Part shown: positions 34,940 through 44,023 of the stretch, one piece after another
Layout of the letters: every line of letters starts with the position of its first letter
How positions within the stretch are numbered: the stretch's first letter is position 1
From: Hyphococcus sp.
Lineage (GTDB): Bacteria; Pseudomonadota; Alphaproteobacteria; Caulobacterales; Parvularculaceae
Length of the DNA stretch: 64,000 nt
NCBI GenBank assembly: GCA_028284345.1
Contig: JANQRY010000003.1
Location: 496,001 to 560,000 of the forward strand
Direction: 5' to 3'
Position numbers and translations under genes: made by a program
Notes under the pieces: model-generated
What the model was told of the DNA's origin: nothing
The model's database searches: none
Seen by the model: only the letters and a program-made list of their open reading frames with translations

Positions 34940-35225
34940 GGGAACTACAGTGTGTCCCGTGTGAGCCAGGAAGCAATTGGGCGTTACTCCCCGGCTCACG
35001 GGTACGTTGAACACCAGGCACCGGAGGGAGCCCGCTGTTCGATCAGTAGACAACCGGCAGGCAAGACTCCTCAATCCGTTGGCGAGTTTTTTGCGACGCC
35101 GGGAGCCGCGAAAGCGGCGAACTGATCGGAATAGTGCGGGCAAGGGCCTTCGTTTCCACGATTTTGGAGCGCGGCGGTCTTGCCGAAACGGGTCTGGGCC
35201 GGAACGGGCCTTATGCCCCGTTTGA
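34940..35225 (+). ncRNA. Hairpin-rich leader or small RNA, family not recognised
   Basis: Several nested pairings can be read on the plus strand. (1) GTGAGCC 34961-34967 with GGCTCAC 34993-34999, extended by CCC/GGG around a 2-nt bulge. (2) GAACA 35009-35013 with TGTTC 35036-35040. (3) GATCAGT 35041-35047 with ACTGATC 35121-35127, enclosing CCGGC/GCCGG (35054/35098), GCAA/TTGC plus ACTC/GAGT, and a GCCGC-GAAA-GCGGC tetraloop hairpin (35105-35118). (4) AAACGGG 35186-35192 with CCCGTTT 35217-35223. No open frame fits. It ends about 55 nt before the sigma factor start, so it is either that gene's structured 5' leader or a separate RNA. I could not match it to tmRNA, 6S, SRP, RNase P or a riboswitch class. 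Confidence 0.45.
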
Positions 35226-35278
35226 CCGGAGGCGTATCAGGCTGTGACCAAGCCAACCGACATAAGCGGAGGCCGGCA

Positions 35279-35824
35279 ATGACGCCGGACCAGACCGCCC
35301 GAATCGAGACCGCCATTCGTGAAAACGAGGGCATGCTCGTGAAGTGGCTGACGCGCCGGCTGGGCGACCCAGACGCGGCCGGCGACGTGGCCCAGTCGGT
35401 ATACCTGCGGGTGTGGAGTTACGCGGCGACGGAATTGGTTACAAATCCCAAAGCGCTGATTTTCAAGACGGCCGGCAATCTTGCCGTCAATGAAATGAAG
35501 CGCCGGAACACATTCAACCGCAGACACATCATGCCCTCCGAGAATGACGATGACGACGCGATATCCAATATCGCGGCCACCGGCCCAACGCCGGAAAAAG
35601 AGACCAGCTTGCGCCAGGACGTTCGAAAGACGCTGGACGCGATCGCGGCGCTGCCCGAACCGGCGCGCACCGCATTTACGATGAATCGCTTTGACGGACT
35701 GAGTTATCGCGAAATCGCCAAACGGATGAAAGTTTCAGAAAGCAGCGTCGAAAAATACATGATCGTCGCCCTGAAACAATTACGTCAGGCGCTGCGCGAT
35801 GATGATGACGACAAGGCCAAATAG
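35279..35824 (+). CDS. ECF-type RNA polymerase sigma factor (FecI-like)
   Basis: 181 aa from ATG 35279, preceded by a clear GGAGG; upstream open frame is non-homologous. Region 2 (about 20-85) includes GDVAQSVYLRVW and region 4 (about 120-170) includes PARTAFTMNRFDGLSYREIAKRM, the usual helix-turn-helix. It is followed by fecR and an STN-containing TonB receptor, so it is the output sigma factor of a cell-surface signalling system. The C-terminus is acidic (DDDDDKAK). Confidence 0.92.
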   Translation: MTPDQTARIETAIRENEGMLVKWLTRRLGDPDAAGDVAQSVYLRVWSYAATELVTNPKALIFKTAGNLAVNEMKRRNTFNRRHIMPSENDDDDAISNIAATGPTPEKETSLRQDVRKTLDAIAALPEPARTAFTMNRFDGLSYREIAKRMKVSESSVEKYMIVALKQLRQALRDDDDDKAK

Positions 35825-35888
35825 ATTGGGCGGCCGCGCAAGGGGACGTGTCGCGGCTAATCAGTAGAAAGGAAATCGGGGCGCATCT

Positions 35889-36887
35889 ATGACCGATTCA
35901 CAAACCGGACGCGGCGATCTTCGCCGCATTGACGACCAGGCTGCGGCCTGGGCGGCGCGGCGCTTATCCGGCGCTTTTGATCAGGACGACGAAGCGCGGT
36001 TTCGCGCGTGGCTTGCCGAAGACGCGCGCCACGCCGTTGCGCTCAATGAATATATGGCCATCGCCGACGCAAGCGCGCTGGCCGGCGCCGTCGGCGGGCT
36101 TAAGGAAGCCGCCAATGACGAAGCCGCGCAAGCAACGCCGTCGCGGCGCCGGTGGTTGCAATGGGGCGCGCCAGCGATCGCCGCGTCATTGTTCGCCGCC
36201 TTTTTCTTTTTTACGGCGGTGCGTGAAACGCCGGCAAATGTTGAACAATACGCAACAGCGCGCGGCGAAACCCGCGACATATCCCTGCCCGACGGAACAA
36301 CGGTTAGCCTAAACACGGACACCGTCCTTACCTTCTCTTCAGAGAAAGACGGGCGATACGCAGGACTGGAGCGCGGCGAGGCTTATTTTGACGTCGTTCA
36401 CGATCAGGCGCGCCCCTTTATTGTTGACGCCGGCGAGGCGCGCGCCACCGTATTGGGGACGACCTTTACCGTTCGCATAAAAGACGACGCATCCGTTGTT
36501 GGCGTGTTGCGCGGCCGGGTCGCCGTGCATTCAATCACCAATGACTCTGCCACGGACGGCGTGCATCTAGAGCCCGGCGAGCGCGTGGCCGTCACATCGA
36601 CCGGGGACGTCGGCGGGATTGACGCCTTTGACGCCGCCGCCGCCGCCACATGGCGATATGGCTATCTCTATTTTGACGAAACGCCGCTCAACATCGTCGT
36701 CAAAGACCTTAACCGATATTTTGACCGGCAAGTTGAACTGGCCGACGCGGCGCTCGGCGCGGCGCCGGTTTCCGGCCGGGTGGAACTTGGTAATCAGGAT
36801 GTCGCCATTCGCGCCATCAGCGTCGCGCTGTCGCTGAAAGCCGAGCAGCGAAATCCCGACAAGATCGTTCTGAAGGCGGATGATTAA
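35889..36887 (+). CDS. FecR-family anti-sigma regulator
   Basis: 332 aa. The N-terminal cytoplasmic domain (DUF4880-like, AAAWAARRLSG...FRAWLAEDARHAVALNEY) binds the sigma factor. A transmembrane helix spans about 94-111. The periplasmic FecR domain has LPDGTTVSLNTDT and VLGTTFTVRI, and a C-terminal DUF4974-like region (about 255-330) contacts the receptor STN domain. It lies 64 bp downstream of the sigma gene and overlaps the receptor start by 8 bp, indicating coupled expression. Confidence 0.92.
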   Translation: MTDSQTGRGDLRRIDDQAAAWAARRLSGAFDQDDEARFRAWLAEDARHAVALNEYMAIADASALAGAVGGLKEAANDEAAQATPSRRRWLQWGAPAIAASLFAAFFFFTAVRETPANVEQYATARGETRDISLPDGTTVSLNTDTVLTFSSEKDGRYAGLERGEAYFDVVHDQARPFIVDAGEARATVLGTTFTVRIKDDASVVGVLRGRVAVHSITNDSATDGVHLEPGERVAVTSTGDVGGIDAFDAAAAATWRYGYLYFDETPLNIVVKDLNRYFDRQVELADAALGAAPVSGRVELGNQDVAIRAISVALSLKAEQRNPDKIVLKADD

Positions 36888-39800
36888 TGCCGGCCGCCAT
36901 ATATGCGCGCTGCGCAGGGTCCTGCCCGGCCTTGTCGCGATCTTGTTCTGCCTGGCGCAAACCGCGAACGCCGCGGATGCGCGCGCGCATCGGTTCGAGC
37001 TGCCCGGCGGCGCGCTGGACGAGGCGCTGAAACAGTTTTCCGAGCAGGCGGGCGTCTCTCTTGTCTACGACCATCGCATTGTTTCCGGCCGAATTGCGCC
37101 CGCCCTGTCCGGGACACTGACAACGCACGACGCCTTGCGGGCGCTGCTCGGCGACTCGCCGCTGGAGTATCGCGAGATCGACAGCGGCGCGCTCGCCATC
37201 GTCGAGCGCCCGGTTGTCGTTGAATTAATGCCCGAATTACCGCCGCGCAAGCACGTTATTGATGATGATCGTGCGCGCGTTGACGAAATCATCGTCACGG
37301 CGAGCTATCGCGCGCCCGACGCCAGCGGCGTACGATTAAGTTATTCGCTCGACGCCGAGGCGTTAAACCTCTCCGGCGCGCAAAACATCGCCGAACCGAT
37401 TCACGAATTGCCGACGACCGTTGCGTCAATTTCAGCGGCCAATTCGCAACTGCTTATCTCCGCCAGCGGCTTGAACCTGACGGATTTGCGCGGTCTCGAA
37501 CCGGTGCGGTCGCTGGTTCTAGTCAATGGACGCCGGTTTGTGCGGACGAGCGGCGGCAACGGCAATGTTTACGGCGTGGACTTGAACGCCATTCCGACGG
37601 CGCTGATTGACCGCGTCGAAATTATCAACCAGGGCGCGGGGCCGACGCTCGGGACAGACGCCGTCGCCGGCGCGGTCAATATTATCATGCGCGATCATAT
37701 TGACGGCGTTTCGCTGACCGCCCATGGGGGCGCTTCGGAACGCGGCGACGCCAGCGAATACTCGTTCTCGCTATTCGCCGGCGACGCATTCGCCGACGGG
37801 CGCGGCAAAATTTCCGGCGGCGTCGTTTATACTGCCGACCCGTCGTTATTTTATTCCGACCGCGATTATCTCTCCCAACCCTATGGCTTTGCGCTTGACG
37901 GCCGGCAGTCCTTTCCCGGCGTCGGCGCCTATACGCCCGGCTTTGGCGGCAGCGTATTCACCCCCGCCGGATCGGTCGCCGGCGCCATCGATACGAACGG
38001 TGATATCGCGCTGTTTGTCGATCCGTATACTCAGTACGCCCTGACGCCGGGCGGCTTTGAACCCTTCGAAGGACGGCTTGATCAGTTATACAACTGGCTC
38101 GACGGTTTCTCCGCCTTGCCGGAAATCGATCGCCTGCATGGATATGCGCGCGTCGATTACGAACTCACCGCCGCTGCGTCTTTTTTTGGCGAGTTCTTTT
38201 TCGCTGACGTGGAAACGACGAATCAGATTGCCGCGGCGCCCTTAAGTTTTTATCGCGGCGCCGATGCGACAATCGGCGATTCTCTTCTCGTTCCCGCAGA
38301 TCACCCGAGCGCGCCGGCTGGCTTGCGCGCCGCTGTCGAAGCCGCCGTCGGCGGCCCGATTGACAGTTTTCTGGTCAACCGCCGCTTTGTCGAACTCGGC
38401 CAGCGACGCCATGAACTCAACAGACAGACCGTGGATTTCATTGCCGGCGTCGAAATTGATCTGGGAAACGACTGGGCGTTGAACGCATCCTACGGCTATG
38501 GCCGCAGCAGGGCGAAAATCAACACGGACGGCCTTGTCGACGCGACGCGCGCCGCCATCGCAATCGATCCCGGACTTTGCGCCGCGACGCCCGGATGCGC
38601 GCCGCTGGACGTTTTTTCCGGCGGCCCGGTCTCACAAGCCACGGCCGATTATTACGGCCTCCCCGCGCGAATGCGGCGCATTACAACGCAGGAGCATGTG
38701 GCGCGCGCAACGGCGTCCGGACCGATCTATCAGTCCGGCGAGCGCCAGGGCCTGATGTCCGCAGGCGTCGAATATCGACGCGACGTATTGGACGACAAAG
38801 GCGCATCGTCGTTTTCATCCGCCGCGGCGGCCCCTGAGCTCGACGCGCCGGGCAGCGCCGGATCGGTTGGGTATGCGGAAGTTTTCGCCGGCGTCGATCT
38901 GCCGTTTTCCCCGAATCAGGAGGCATTCGGCGTATTCGAACTGGGCGTTGACGGGCGCGCCACGCGATGGAGCGGCGGCGGTTTTGTCGGCAATGTCAGC
39001 GGCGACCTCTCATGGACGCCTATCGCGGGGCTGGAACTCTATGCGTTTGCGCTTTACGGCGGCCGCGCGCCCAATATCATTGAACTTTCCTCCGCCGGGC
39101 TGAATTTAGCCCGATTGTATAATGATCCGTGCACAGCGCCGGTCGATCCGATTATCGCCGACAATTGCGCCTCCGGCGGCGCGCTGGGCGTTCCAGCCGG
39201 CTTTTCTCAGCAAAACGCGCTGATCCATTACAGTTTCACGGGGAATCCGAACCTCGACAACGAGAAGGTGCGCACGCGCCATTTTGGCGTCGCTGCGGAT
39301 ATCCAGGAGTTCGTTTATCTCGGCGACAACGCCCTCCGGGCGACGGCGGATTGGCGATACCACCGTATCACAAATCTCATGGGCGGCGGCGGCGCCATTG
39401 CGGAATTGCTTGAGTGCTACGACAGCCCTGCACTCTCCGGTCTCTTTTGCGGCGTCAATCCGGCGACCGGGAATTTGTTCCTGCAACGCGACGCCGCAAC
39501 CGGCGAACTGACCCTGATTGAAACGACATATCTGAACGCCGGCGAGCTTGAAACGAGCGGCCTTGACGCCACCATTGCCTATCGTAGCGAGTTGCTCTGG
39601 GCGCCCCTTGCGCCCGCATTGTCCGTGGACGTTCTTTATTCCTATGTGGACAAAATCAGTTTTCGCGGCGTTCATGACGAAACGCCCGCCGACATCCTCG
39701 GGCTTTCGGAATTTCCGCGTCATCAGGTCTATGCGACCGCCGGTCTCGAAACGGATCGGTGGAAAACGCTCTGGACCATACGTCGCCGCGGCGCGACGCA

Positions 39801-40023
39801 GGCGATTGACGCCGACATTCCCGAAGCGCGCCTTCCCGCAATCGCTTATGTCGACGCCGGCCTGCAATTTCGGCCCGGGGACAATGTGATTGTCTACGCC
39901 GGCGTCGAAAATCTCTTTGACAAGGCGATGCCGGTGGCGATGTTCCGCGACAGAGGGTTTTTCGCAGAATTTTACGACCCCATTGGCCGTCGATATTTCG
40001 CCGGCGTAAAGGCGGAGTTTTGA
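36880..40023 (+). CDS. TonB-dependent transducer with N-terminal STN domain
   Basis: 1047 aa. Signal peptide (about 1-31), STN/secretin-like signalling domain (37-107, FELPGGALDEALKQFSEQAGV), TonB box VDEIIVTAS (from about 134), plug domain with RSLVLVNGRRFV and GTDAVAGAVNIIM, and a C-terminal barrel ending in KAEF. The STN domain plus the adjacent sigma/FecR pair make this a surface-signalling receptor that probably induces its own operon on ligand binding. The ligand is unknown; both iron chelates and carbohydrates are possible. Its start codon lies inside the fecR end. Confidence 0.93.
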   Translation: MINAGRHICALRRVLPGLVAILFCLAQTANAADARAHRFELPGGALDEALKQFSEQAGVSLVYDHRIVSGRIAPALSGTLTTHDALRALLGDSPLEYREIDSGALAIVERPVVVELMPELPPRKHVIDDDRARVDEIIVTASYRAPDASGVRLSYSLDAEALNLSGAQNIAEPIHELPTTVASISAANSQLLISASGLNLTDLRGLEPVRSLVLVNGRRFVRTSGGNGNVYGVDLNAIPTALIDRVEIINQGAGPTLGTDAVAGAVNIIMRDHIDGVSLTAHGGASERGDASEYSFSLFAGDAFADGRGKISGGVVYTADPSLFYSDRDYLSQPYGFALDGRQSFPGVGAYTPGFGGSVFTPAGSVAGAIDTNGDIALFVDPYTQYALTPGGFEPFEGRLDQLYNWLDGFSALPEIDRLHGYARVDYELTAAASFFGEFFFADVETTNQIAAAPLSFYRGADATIGDSLLVPADHPSAPAGLRAAVEAAVGGPIDSFLVNRRFVELGQRRHELNRQTVDFIAGVEIDLGNDWALNASYGYGRSRAKINTDGLVDATRAAIAIDPGLCAATPGCAPLDVFSGGPVSQATADYYGLPARMRRITTQEHVARATASGPIYQSGERQGLMSAGVEYRRDVLDDKGASSFSSAAAAPELDAPGSAGSVGYAEVFAGVDLPFSPNQEAFGVFELGVDGRATRWSGGGFVGNVSGDLSWTPIAGLELYAFALYGGRAPNIIELSSAGLNLARLYNDPCTAPVDPIIADNCASGGALGVPAGFSQQNALIHYSFTGNPNLDNEKVRTRHFGVAADIQEFVYLGDNALRATADWRYHRITNLMGGGGAIAELLECYDSPALSGLFCGVNPATGNLFLQRDAATGELTLIETTYLNAGELETSGLDATIAYRSELLWAPLAPALSVDVLYSYVDKISFRGVHDETPADILGLSEFPRHQVYATAGLETDRWKTLWTIRRRGATQAIDADIPEARLPAIAYVDAGLQFRPGDNVIVYAGVENLFDKAMPVAMFRDRGFFAEFYDPIGRRYFAGVKAEF

Positions 40024-40090
40024 AGACCTGAGCCGCAAACCATTGCTTTAAATAATAAAATAAGAACTTTTTCTTCGCGCTTGTAATTTC

Positions 40091-40127
40091 AGAATAGCTG
40101 TTCTATTCCAGAATTATCGTTCTGGAA
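40091..40127. promoter_or_regulatory. Tandem TetR-type operators
   Basis: Two sites of the form AGAA-N6-TTCT, at 40091-40104 and 40110-40123. The second extends to a perfect TTCCAGAA-N6-TTCTGGAA inverted repeat (40106-40127). They lie 11-48 bp upstream of the tetR start in an AT-rich gap, the expected place for autoregulation. Confidence 0.65.
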
Positions 40128-40138
40128 CAGGCATTCTG

Positions 40139-40741
40139 ATGGGCCTCGTCGCCGCAAGCACATCCACCGAAACGACCCGGGCGCTGAAAGAACTCTTCTG
40201 GCGGCGCGGCTACGAACGCGCGTCCATCGAGGATGTCGTGCAAGCGACGGGCATGAACCGCTATGCGCTTTACAACGCCTTTGGCGGCAAGCGGGACCTC
40301 TTTCTCGCCGCGCTCGATGATTACTACCACGAACGAAAAGCGGTTTTTCTGGCGAATCTCGACGATCCGGAAACGCCGCCGCTAGAAGCCATCCGCCGCG
40401 TCATGGAATTCGCCATTGGCGAAATGGCCGACCGCGGCGCCGGATGTCTGATGGGCAATGTTGCAAATCATCTGGGTCCGAAAGACCCGATTATTGCGGC
40501 GCGCGTTGAAACCTATCTTCAGGAAATTGAACTGGCGTATGGCGAGGCGTTGTCTCGCGCCGACGCAAACGGCGCGTTGAACGCTAATATCACGCCGCAG
40601 AATGGCGCGAAAATGTTGATCGCCGTGCAACTCGGACTTGGCGTTCGCGCACAGGCCGGCGCAAGCGGCGAGGAAATGCTGGAAACATTCGATGCGGCGA
40701 TGCGCGCACTCGCCCGACCACAACGGCGTGCGCAACAATGA
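40139..40741 (+). CDS. TetR-family transcriptional regulator
   Basis: 200 aa. The N-terminal helix-turn-helix (about 12-58) is clear: LFWRRGYERASIEDVVQATGMNRYALYNAFGGKRDLF. The C-terminal ligand-binding domain resembles the AcrR/TetR_C group (GAGCLMGNVANHLGPKDP). It stands directly upstream of an RND transporter operon in the same direction and has tandem palindromes in front of it. It is therefore probably a local repressor of itself and the exporter. Confidence 0.9.
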   Translation: MGLVAASTSTETTRALKELFWRRGYERASIEDVVQATGMNRYALYNAFGGKRDLFLAALDDYYHERKAVFLANLDDPETPPLEAIRRVMEFAIGEMADRGAGCLMGNVANHLGPKDPIIAARVETYLQEIELAYGEALSRADANGALNANITPQNGAKMLIAVQLGLGVRAQAGASGEEMLETFDAAMRALARPQRRAQQ

Positions 40742-40817
40742 GTTTGTCGAAACCTCGGTCCGACATACGTCAAGCGGCAATGCATCTTCGCCGGGTGCGA
40801 GTCTTAAGGAGTTTGTA

Positions 40818-43199
40818 ATGTCTCGAGGTTCGACAAACCTGGACGGCTTTTCCGTCGCTCTTGCGAAGATTGTCATTGCCTTCCGGTGGCCCGTGATCAT
40901 CATTGCCATCGCGGGCGCCGCGTTTATCGCAACCGGCGCCGCCAATCTCAAATATTCAAACGACTACCGGGTGTTTTTCTCAGAGGATAATCCTGAGCTG
41001 AGAACCTATGAAGAGTTTCAGGCGACCTACATCAAGAGCGATAATTTTCTTTTTGTATTCAAGCTGAAAGACGGCTCGGAAATATTCACCAACGAAAATC
41101 TCGAAGCGATTGGGGAATTGACGGAAAAGGCATGGCGGCTGCCCTATGCGACGCGCGTCGATTCCATCACCAATTTTCAATATACCTATGCCGACGGCGA
41201 CGAACTCATCGTCGAAGATCTTGTCCCGACGCCGGGCGAGGGCGCGCCGGACGAACTCGCGCAACAGAAAGCAAATGCGCTTTCAGAGCCGCTGCTCAAC
41301 GGACAGCTTATTACGCCGGATGCCGGCGTCACGGCCGTCAACGTCGTCCTGACCTTCCCGGAAAAATCGCTGTCGGAATTCCCCGAGGCGGTCGCCGCCG
41401 CGCGAGCGCTGCGCGCGGAGATTCGCCAGTCGCACCCTCAATTCGACATATATCTGACCGGCTCGGCGATGTTGAACCAGGCGTTCAGCGAAGCCATCCA
41501 GGAGGATTTCAAAACGCTCATTCCCCTCATGATCGTCATCATCATCGTGACGACAATCATAGCGGTGCGGTCCGTATCAACGACCTTCGCGACGCTCGGC
41601 GTGGTCATCCTGTCGACCATGACAGCGATGGGTTGGGCGGGATTTGTTGGGATCGAACTCGCCGGCCCCAGCCCCAGCGCGACAATCGTTATCCTGACCC
41701 TGGCGGTCGCCGATGCGATCCATGTCCTGATGACGATGCGCGTCTCCATGCGCGCCGGCATGGCGAAGCGGGACGCCATCATTGAATCGATACGCGTCAA
41801 TTTTCTCGCGATTTCCATTACCTCGCTGACGACCATTGTCGGCTTCATGTCGCTAAACTTTTCGGATGCGCCGCCATTTCACGACTTCGGCAATATCTCC
41901 GCCGTCGGTATTTTTGCGGCCTGGGTTCTTTCCCTGACCTTCTTGCCGGCGGTCCTTGCGATTGTTCCGGTGCGCGTTCGCGCCGTTGAACAGGAAAAAC
42001 GAGTCAGCGCGTTGCGCGGCCTTGCGAATTTCATTGTCGCGCATAACCGCGTCCTGCTTGCGGTTTCGTCCGCCGCAACCCTCGCTCTTATTGTCATGAT
42101 CCCGCGCATCGAACTGAGCGATGAGTTTCTGAAGTATTTTGATCAAAGAATAGAGTTCCGGACCGACAGCGACGCCATTGTCGAGCATTTCGGCTTCTAC
42201 TCGATGGAGTTCTCCATCGATACCGGTGAGGCGGGCGGCATTACGGATCCCGCCTATCTTCAAAAACTCGATGCATTCACGAACTGGCTGCGGGCGCGGG
42301 ACGACGTCGCCCATGTCTATTCGATCGCCGACATCATGCGGCGCCTGAACAAGAATCTGAACGCTGACGATCCGGCCTATTTTCGACTGCCCGAAGACCG
42401 CGAACTCGCCGCCCAATATCTGCTGCTCTTCGAACTTTCGCTGCCCTATGGTCTCGATCTCAACGACCGCATCAATATTGACAAGTCGGCGAGCCGACTG
42501 ACGGCGACGCTGGCGGGCGACGTGAACACGAAAGCGATCCGGGCGTTTTTGAAAGAAACGGAAGCGTGGTTCGCCGAAAACGCGCCGGAACTGGAGGCGC
42601 CGCCGACCGGGCCGCAGGTGATGTTTACATTCATCGCGCAGCGCAATGTTGAAAGCATGATCCTCGGCACGTCGATTGCGATCGTCGCCATTGCGTTCAT
42701 CATGATGGCGGCGCTGCGCAGCATTCCTATGGGGCTTTTAAGCATGGCGCCAAACGGCTTGCCGATACTCGCCGCGTTCGGCGCCTGGGCGCTTCTCGTC
42801 GGGATCGTCGGATTTTCCGTCGCCACCGTTGCGTCGCTGTCGCTTGGCATTGTTATCGACGACACGGTCCACTTCCTGACCAAATACATGCGCGCGCGCC
42901 GCGAAAAATCCCTCAACGCCCCGGACGCCATTCGATACGCCTTTGAGACCGTGGGCGCCGCCCTGATCTTCAATACGATCATTTTGATGGCGGGTTTTTC
43001 CGTGCTGACCTATTCGGCTTTCCAGATCAACGCGGAACTCGGCCTCCTGACGACGCTGACCATCGGTCTGGCGCTTGTCATCGATTTTCTGTTGCTGCCC
43101 GGCCTGCTGCTCTTGTTCGCCAGAGACAAAGATAAAGGCGGCCAGCATTCGACCCCTGAAGGAGAACCCCATGCTCACTATGCGCCATCCGTTTCGTAA
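40818..43199 (+). CDS. RND superfamily exporter (MMPL/COG1033 type)
   Basis: 793 aa from ATG 40818, preceded by AAGGAG; the frame is open upstream but overlaps tetR. Two similar halves each have one N-terminal helix, a periplasmic loop and a five-helix bundle. The sterol-sensing-like first bundle contains VAIVILTLAVADAIHVLMT-type residues (about 285-305), and the second contains SLSLGIVIDDTVHFL. The single-chain length and short loops fit the MMPL/HpnN-like group rather than tripartite AcrB. It is likely to move lipids or hydrophobic compounds, together with the two genes that follow. Confidence 0.88.
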   Translation: MSRGSTNLDGFSVALAKIVIAFRWPVIIIAIAGAAFIATGAANLKYSNDYRVFFSEDNPELRTYEEFQATYIKSDNFLFVFKLKDGSEIFTNENLEAIGELTEKAWRLPYATRVDSITNFQYTYADGDELIVEDLVPTPGEGAPDELAQQKANALSEPLLNGQLITPDAGVTAVNVVLTFPEKSLSEFPEAVAAARALRAEIRQSHPQFDIYLTGSAMLNQAFSEAIQEDFKTLIPLMIVIIIVTTIIAVRSVSTTFATLGVVILSTMTAMGWAGFVGIELAGPSPSATIVILTLAVADAIHVLMTMRVSMRAGMAKRDAIIESIRVNFLAISITSLTTIVGFMSLNFSDAPPFHDFGNISAVGIFAAWVLSLTFLPAVLAIVPVRVRAVEQEKRVSALRGLANFIVAHNRVLLAVSSAATLALIVMIPRIELSDEFLKYFDQRIEFRTDSDAIVEHFGFYSMEFSIDTGEAGGITDPAYLQKLDAFTNWLRARDDVAHVYSIADIMRRLNKNLNADDPAYFRLPEDRELAAQYLLLFELSLPYGLDLNDRINIDKSASRLTATLAGDVNTKAIRAFLKETEAWFAENAPELEAPPTGPQVMFTFIAQRNVESMILGTSIAIVAIAFIMMAALRSIPMGLLSMAPNGLPILAAFGAWALLVGIVGFSVATVASLSLGIVIDDTVHFLTKYMRARREKSLNAPDAIRYAFETVGAALIFNTIILMAGFSVLTYSAFQINAELGLLTTLTIGLALVIDFLLLPGLLLLFARDKDKGGQHSTPEGEPHAHYAPSVS

Positions 43200-44001
43200 C
43201 GCCGCGTCCGCACTGGGCGTTTTCCTGCTGGCGGGCGCGCCGGCCTTTGCCGACGATCCGGCGGCCCGCGGCGACACGCCCGAAGCGCAGAAGGGATATG
43301 ATATCTCGGCGCGCGCGGACCGCACCGATAACGGTTTCGGCGACAGCCGCGTGAGCGCGCGCATGGTGCTGACCAATCGCGCGGGACAGCAGACCGTTCG
43401 AGAGTTTTCCTTTCAGACACTGGAAAAGGAAGATGAAAGCGTCGGCGACAAGTCGCTCGTTGTTTTCGATTCGCCCCGCGACGTCGAAGGCACCGCCCTC
43501 CTCTCCCACGCGAAGATCCTGGATCCGGACGATCAGTGGCTTTATCTGCCGGCGCTGAAGCGCGTCAAACGCATTTCGTCGCGAAATAAATCCGGCGCCT
43601 TTGTCGGCTCCGAGTTCGCGTTCGAGGATTTCACCATCACTGAGCTGAACAAGTTCACCTACAGCTATGTCGGCGAGGAAGAGATCGACGGGATGATGAC
43701 GGACGTCGTTGACCGGTTTCCCCGTTATGAAAATTCCGGTTACACCAAACAGAAATCCTGGGTCGACCAGGAAATATTTCAGGTCCGCAAAGTGGAATTT
43801 TACGATCGCAAAGACGCCTTGCTGAAAACGCTCACACTCTCCGATTATCGCGACTATGACGGCATATGGCGCGCTCATAGCCTGAAGATGATCAATGCGC
43901 AGAACGGCAAGGAAACCGAACTCGTTTATGATGATTTCACTTTCAAGAGCGGGCTCGACGAGAACGATTTTGAGCAGGGCGTGCTGACGCGGCTGCGATA
44001 G
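43171..44001 (+). CDS. LolA-like outer membrane lipoprotein-sorting family protein
   Basis: 276 aa from ATG 43171 (AAGGAG at the right distance), overlapping the exporter by 29 bp. Signal peptide with cleavage after PAFA. The body has the LolA-like half-barrel pattern of the COG2834 group: REFSFQTLEKED, KSLVVFDSPRDVEGTALLSH, and DQWLYLPALKRVKRI. These periplasmic proteins accompany MMPL-type transporters and are thought to carry the lipid cargo across the periplasm. It is not housekeeping LolA, which is shorter. Confidence 0.86.
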   Translation: MLTMRHPFRNAASALGVFLLAGAPAFADDPAARGDTPEAQKGYDISARADRTDNGFGDSRVSARMVLTNRAGQQTVREFSFQTLEKEDESVGDKSLVVFDSPRDVEGTALLSHAKILDPDDQWLYLPALKRVKRISSRNKSGAFVGSEFAFEDFTITELNKFTYSYVGEEEIDGMMTDVVDRFPRYENSGYTKQKSWVDQEIFQVRKVEFYDRKDALLKTLTLSDYRDYDGIWRAHSLKMINAQNGKETELVYDDFTFKSGLDENDFEQGVLTRLR

Positions 44002-44023
44002 CCGGCAAAAGGAGAGACGGGTT

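Noticed and set aside
34940-35060. Possible cobalamin riboswitch before the receptor cassette
   Set aside because: No B12 box or GCCACTG element can be found; the AAGGGAAC similarity alone is weak.
35080-35160. Similarity to the 3' part of a TPP riboswitch
   Set aside because: The conserved CTGAGA and GGGGTGC elements are absent, and the downstream genes have no thiamin role.
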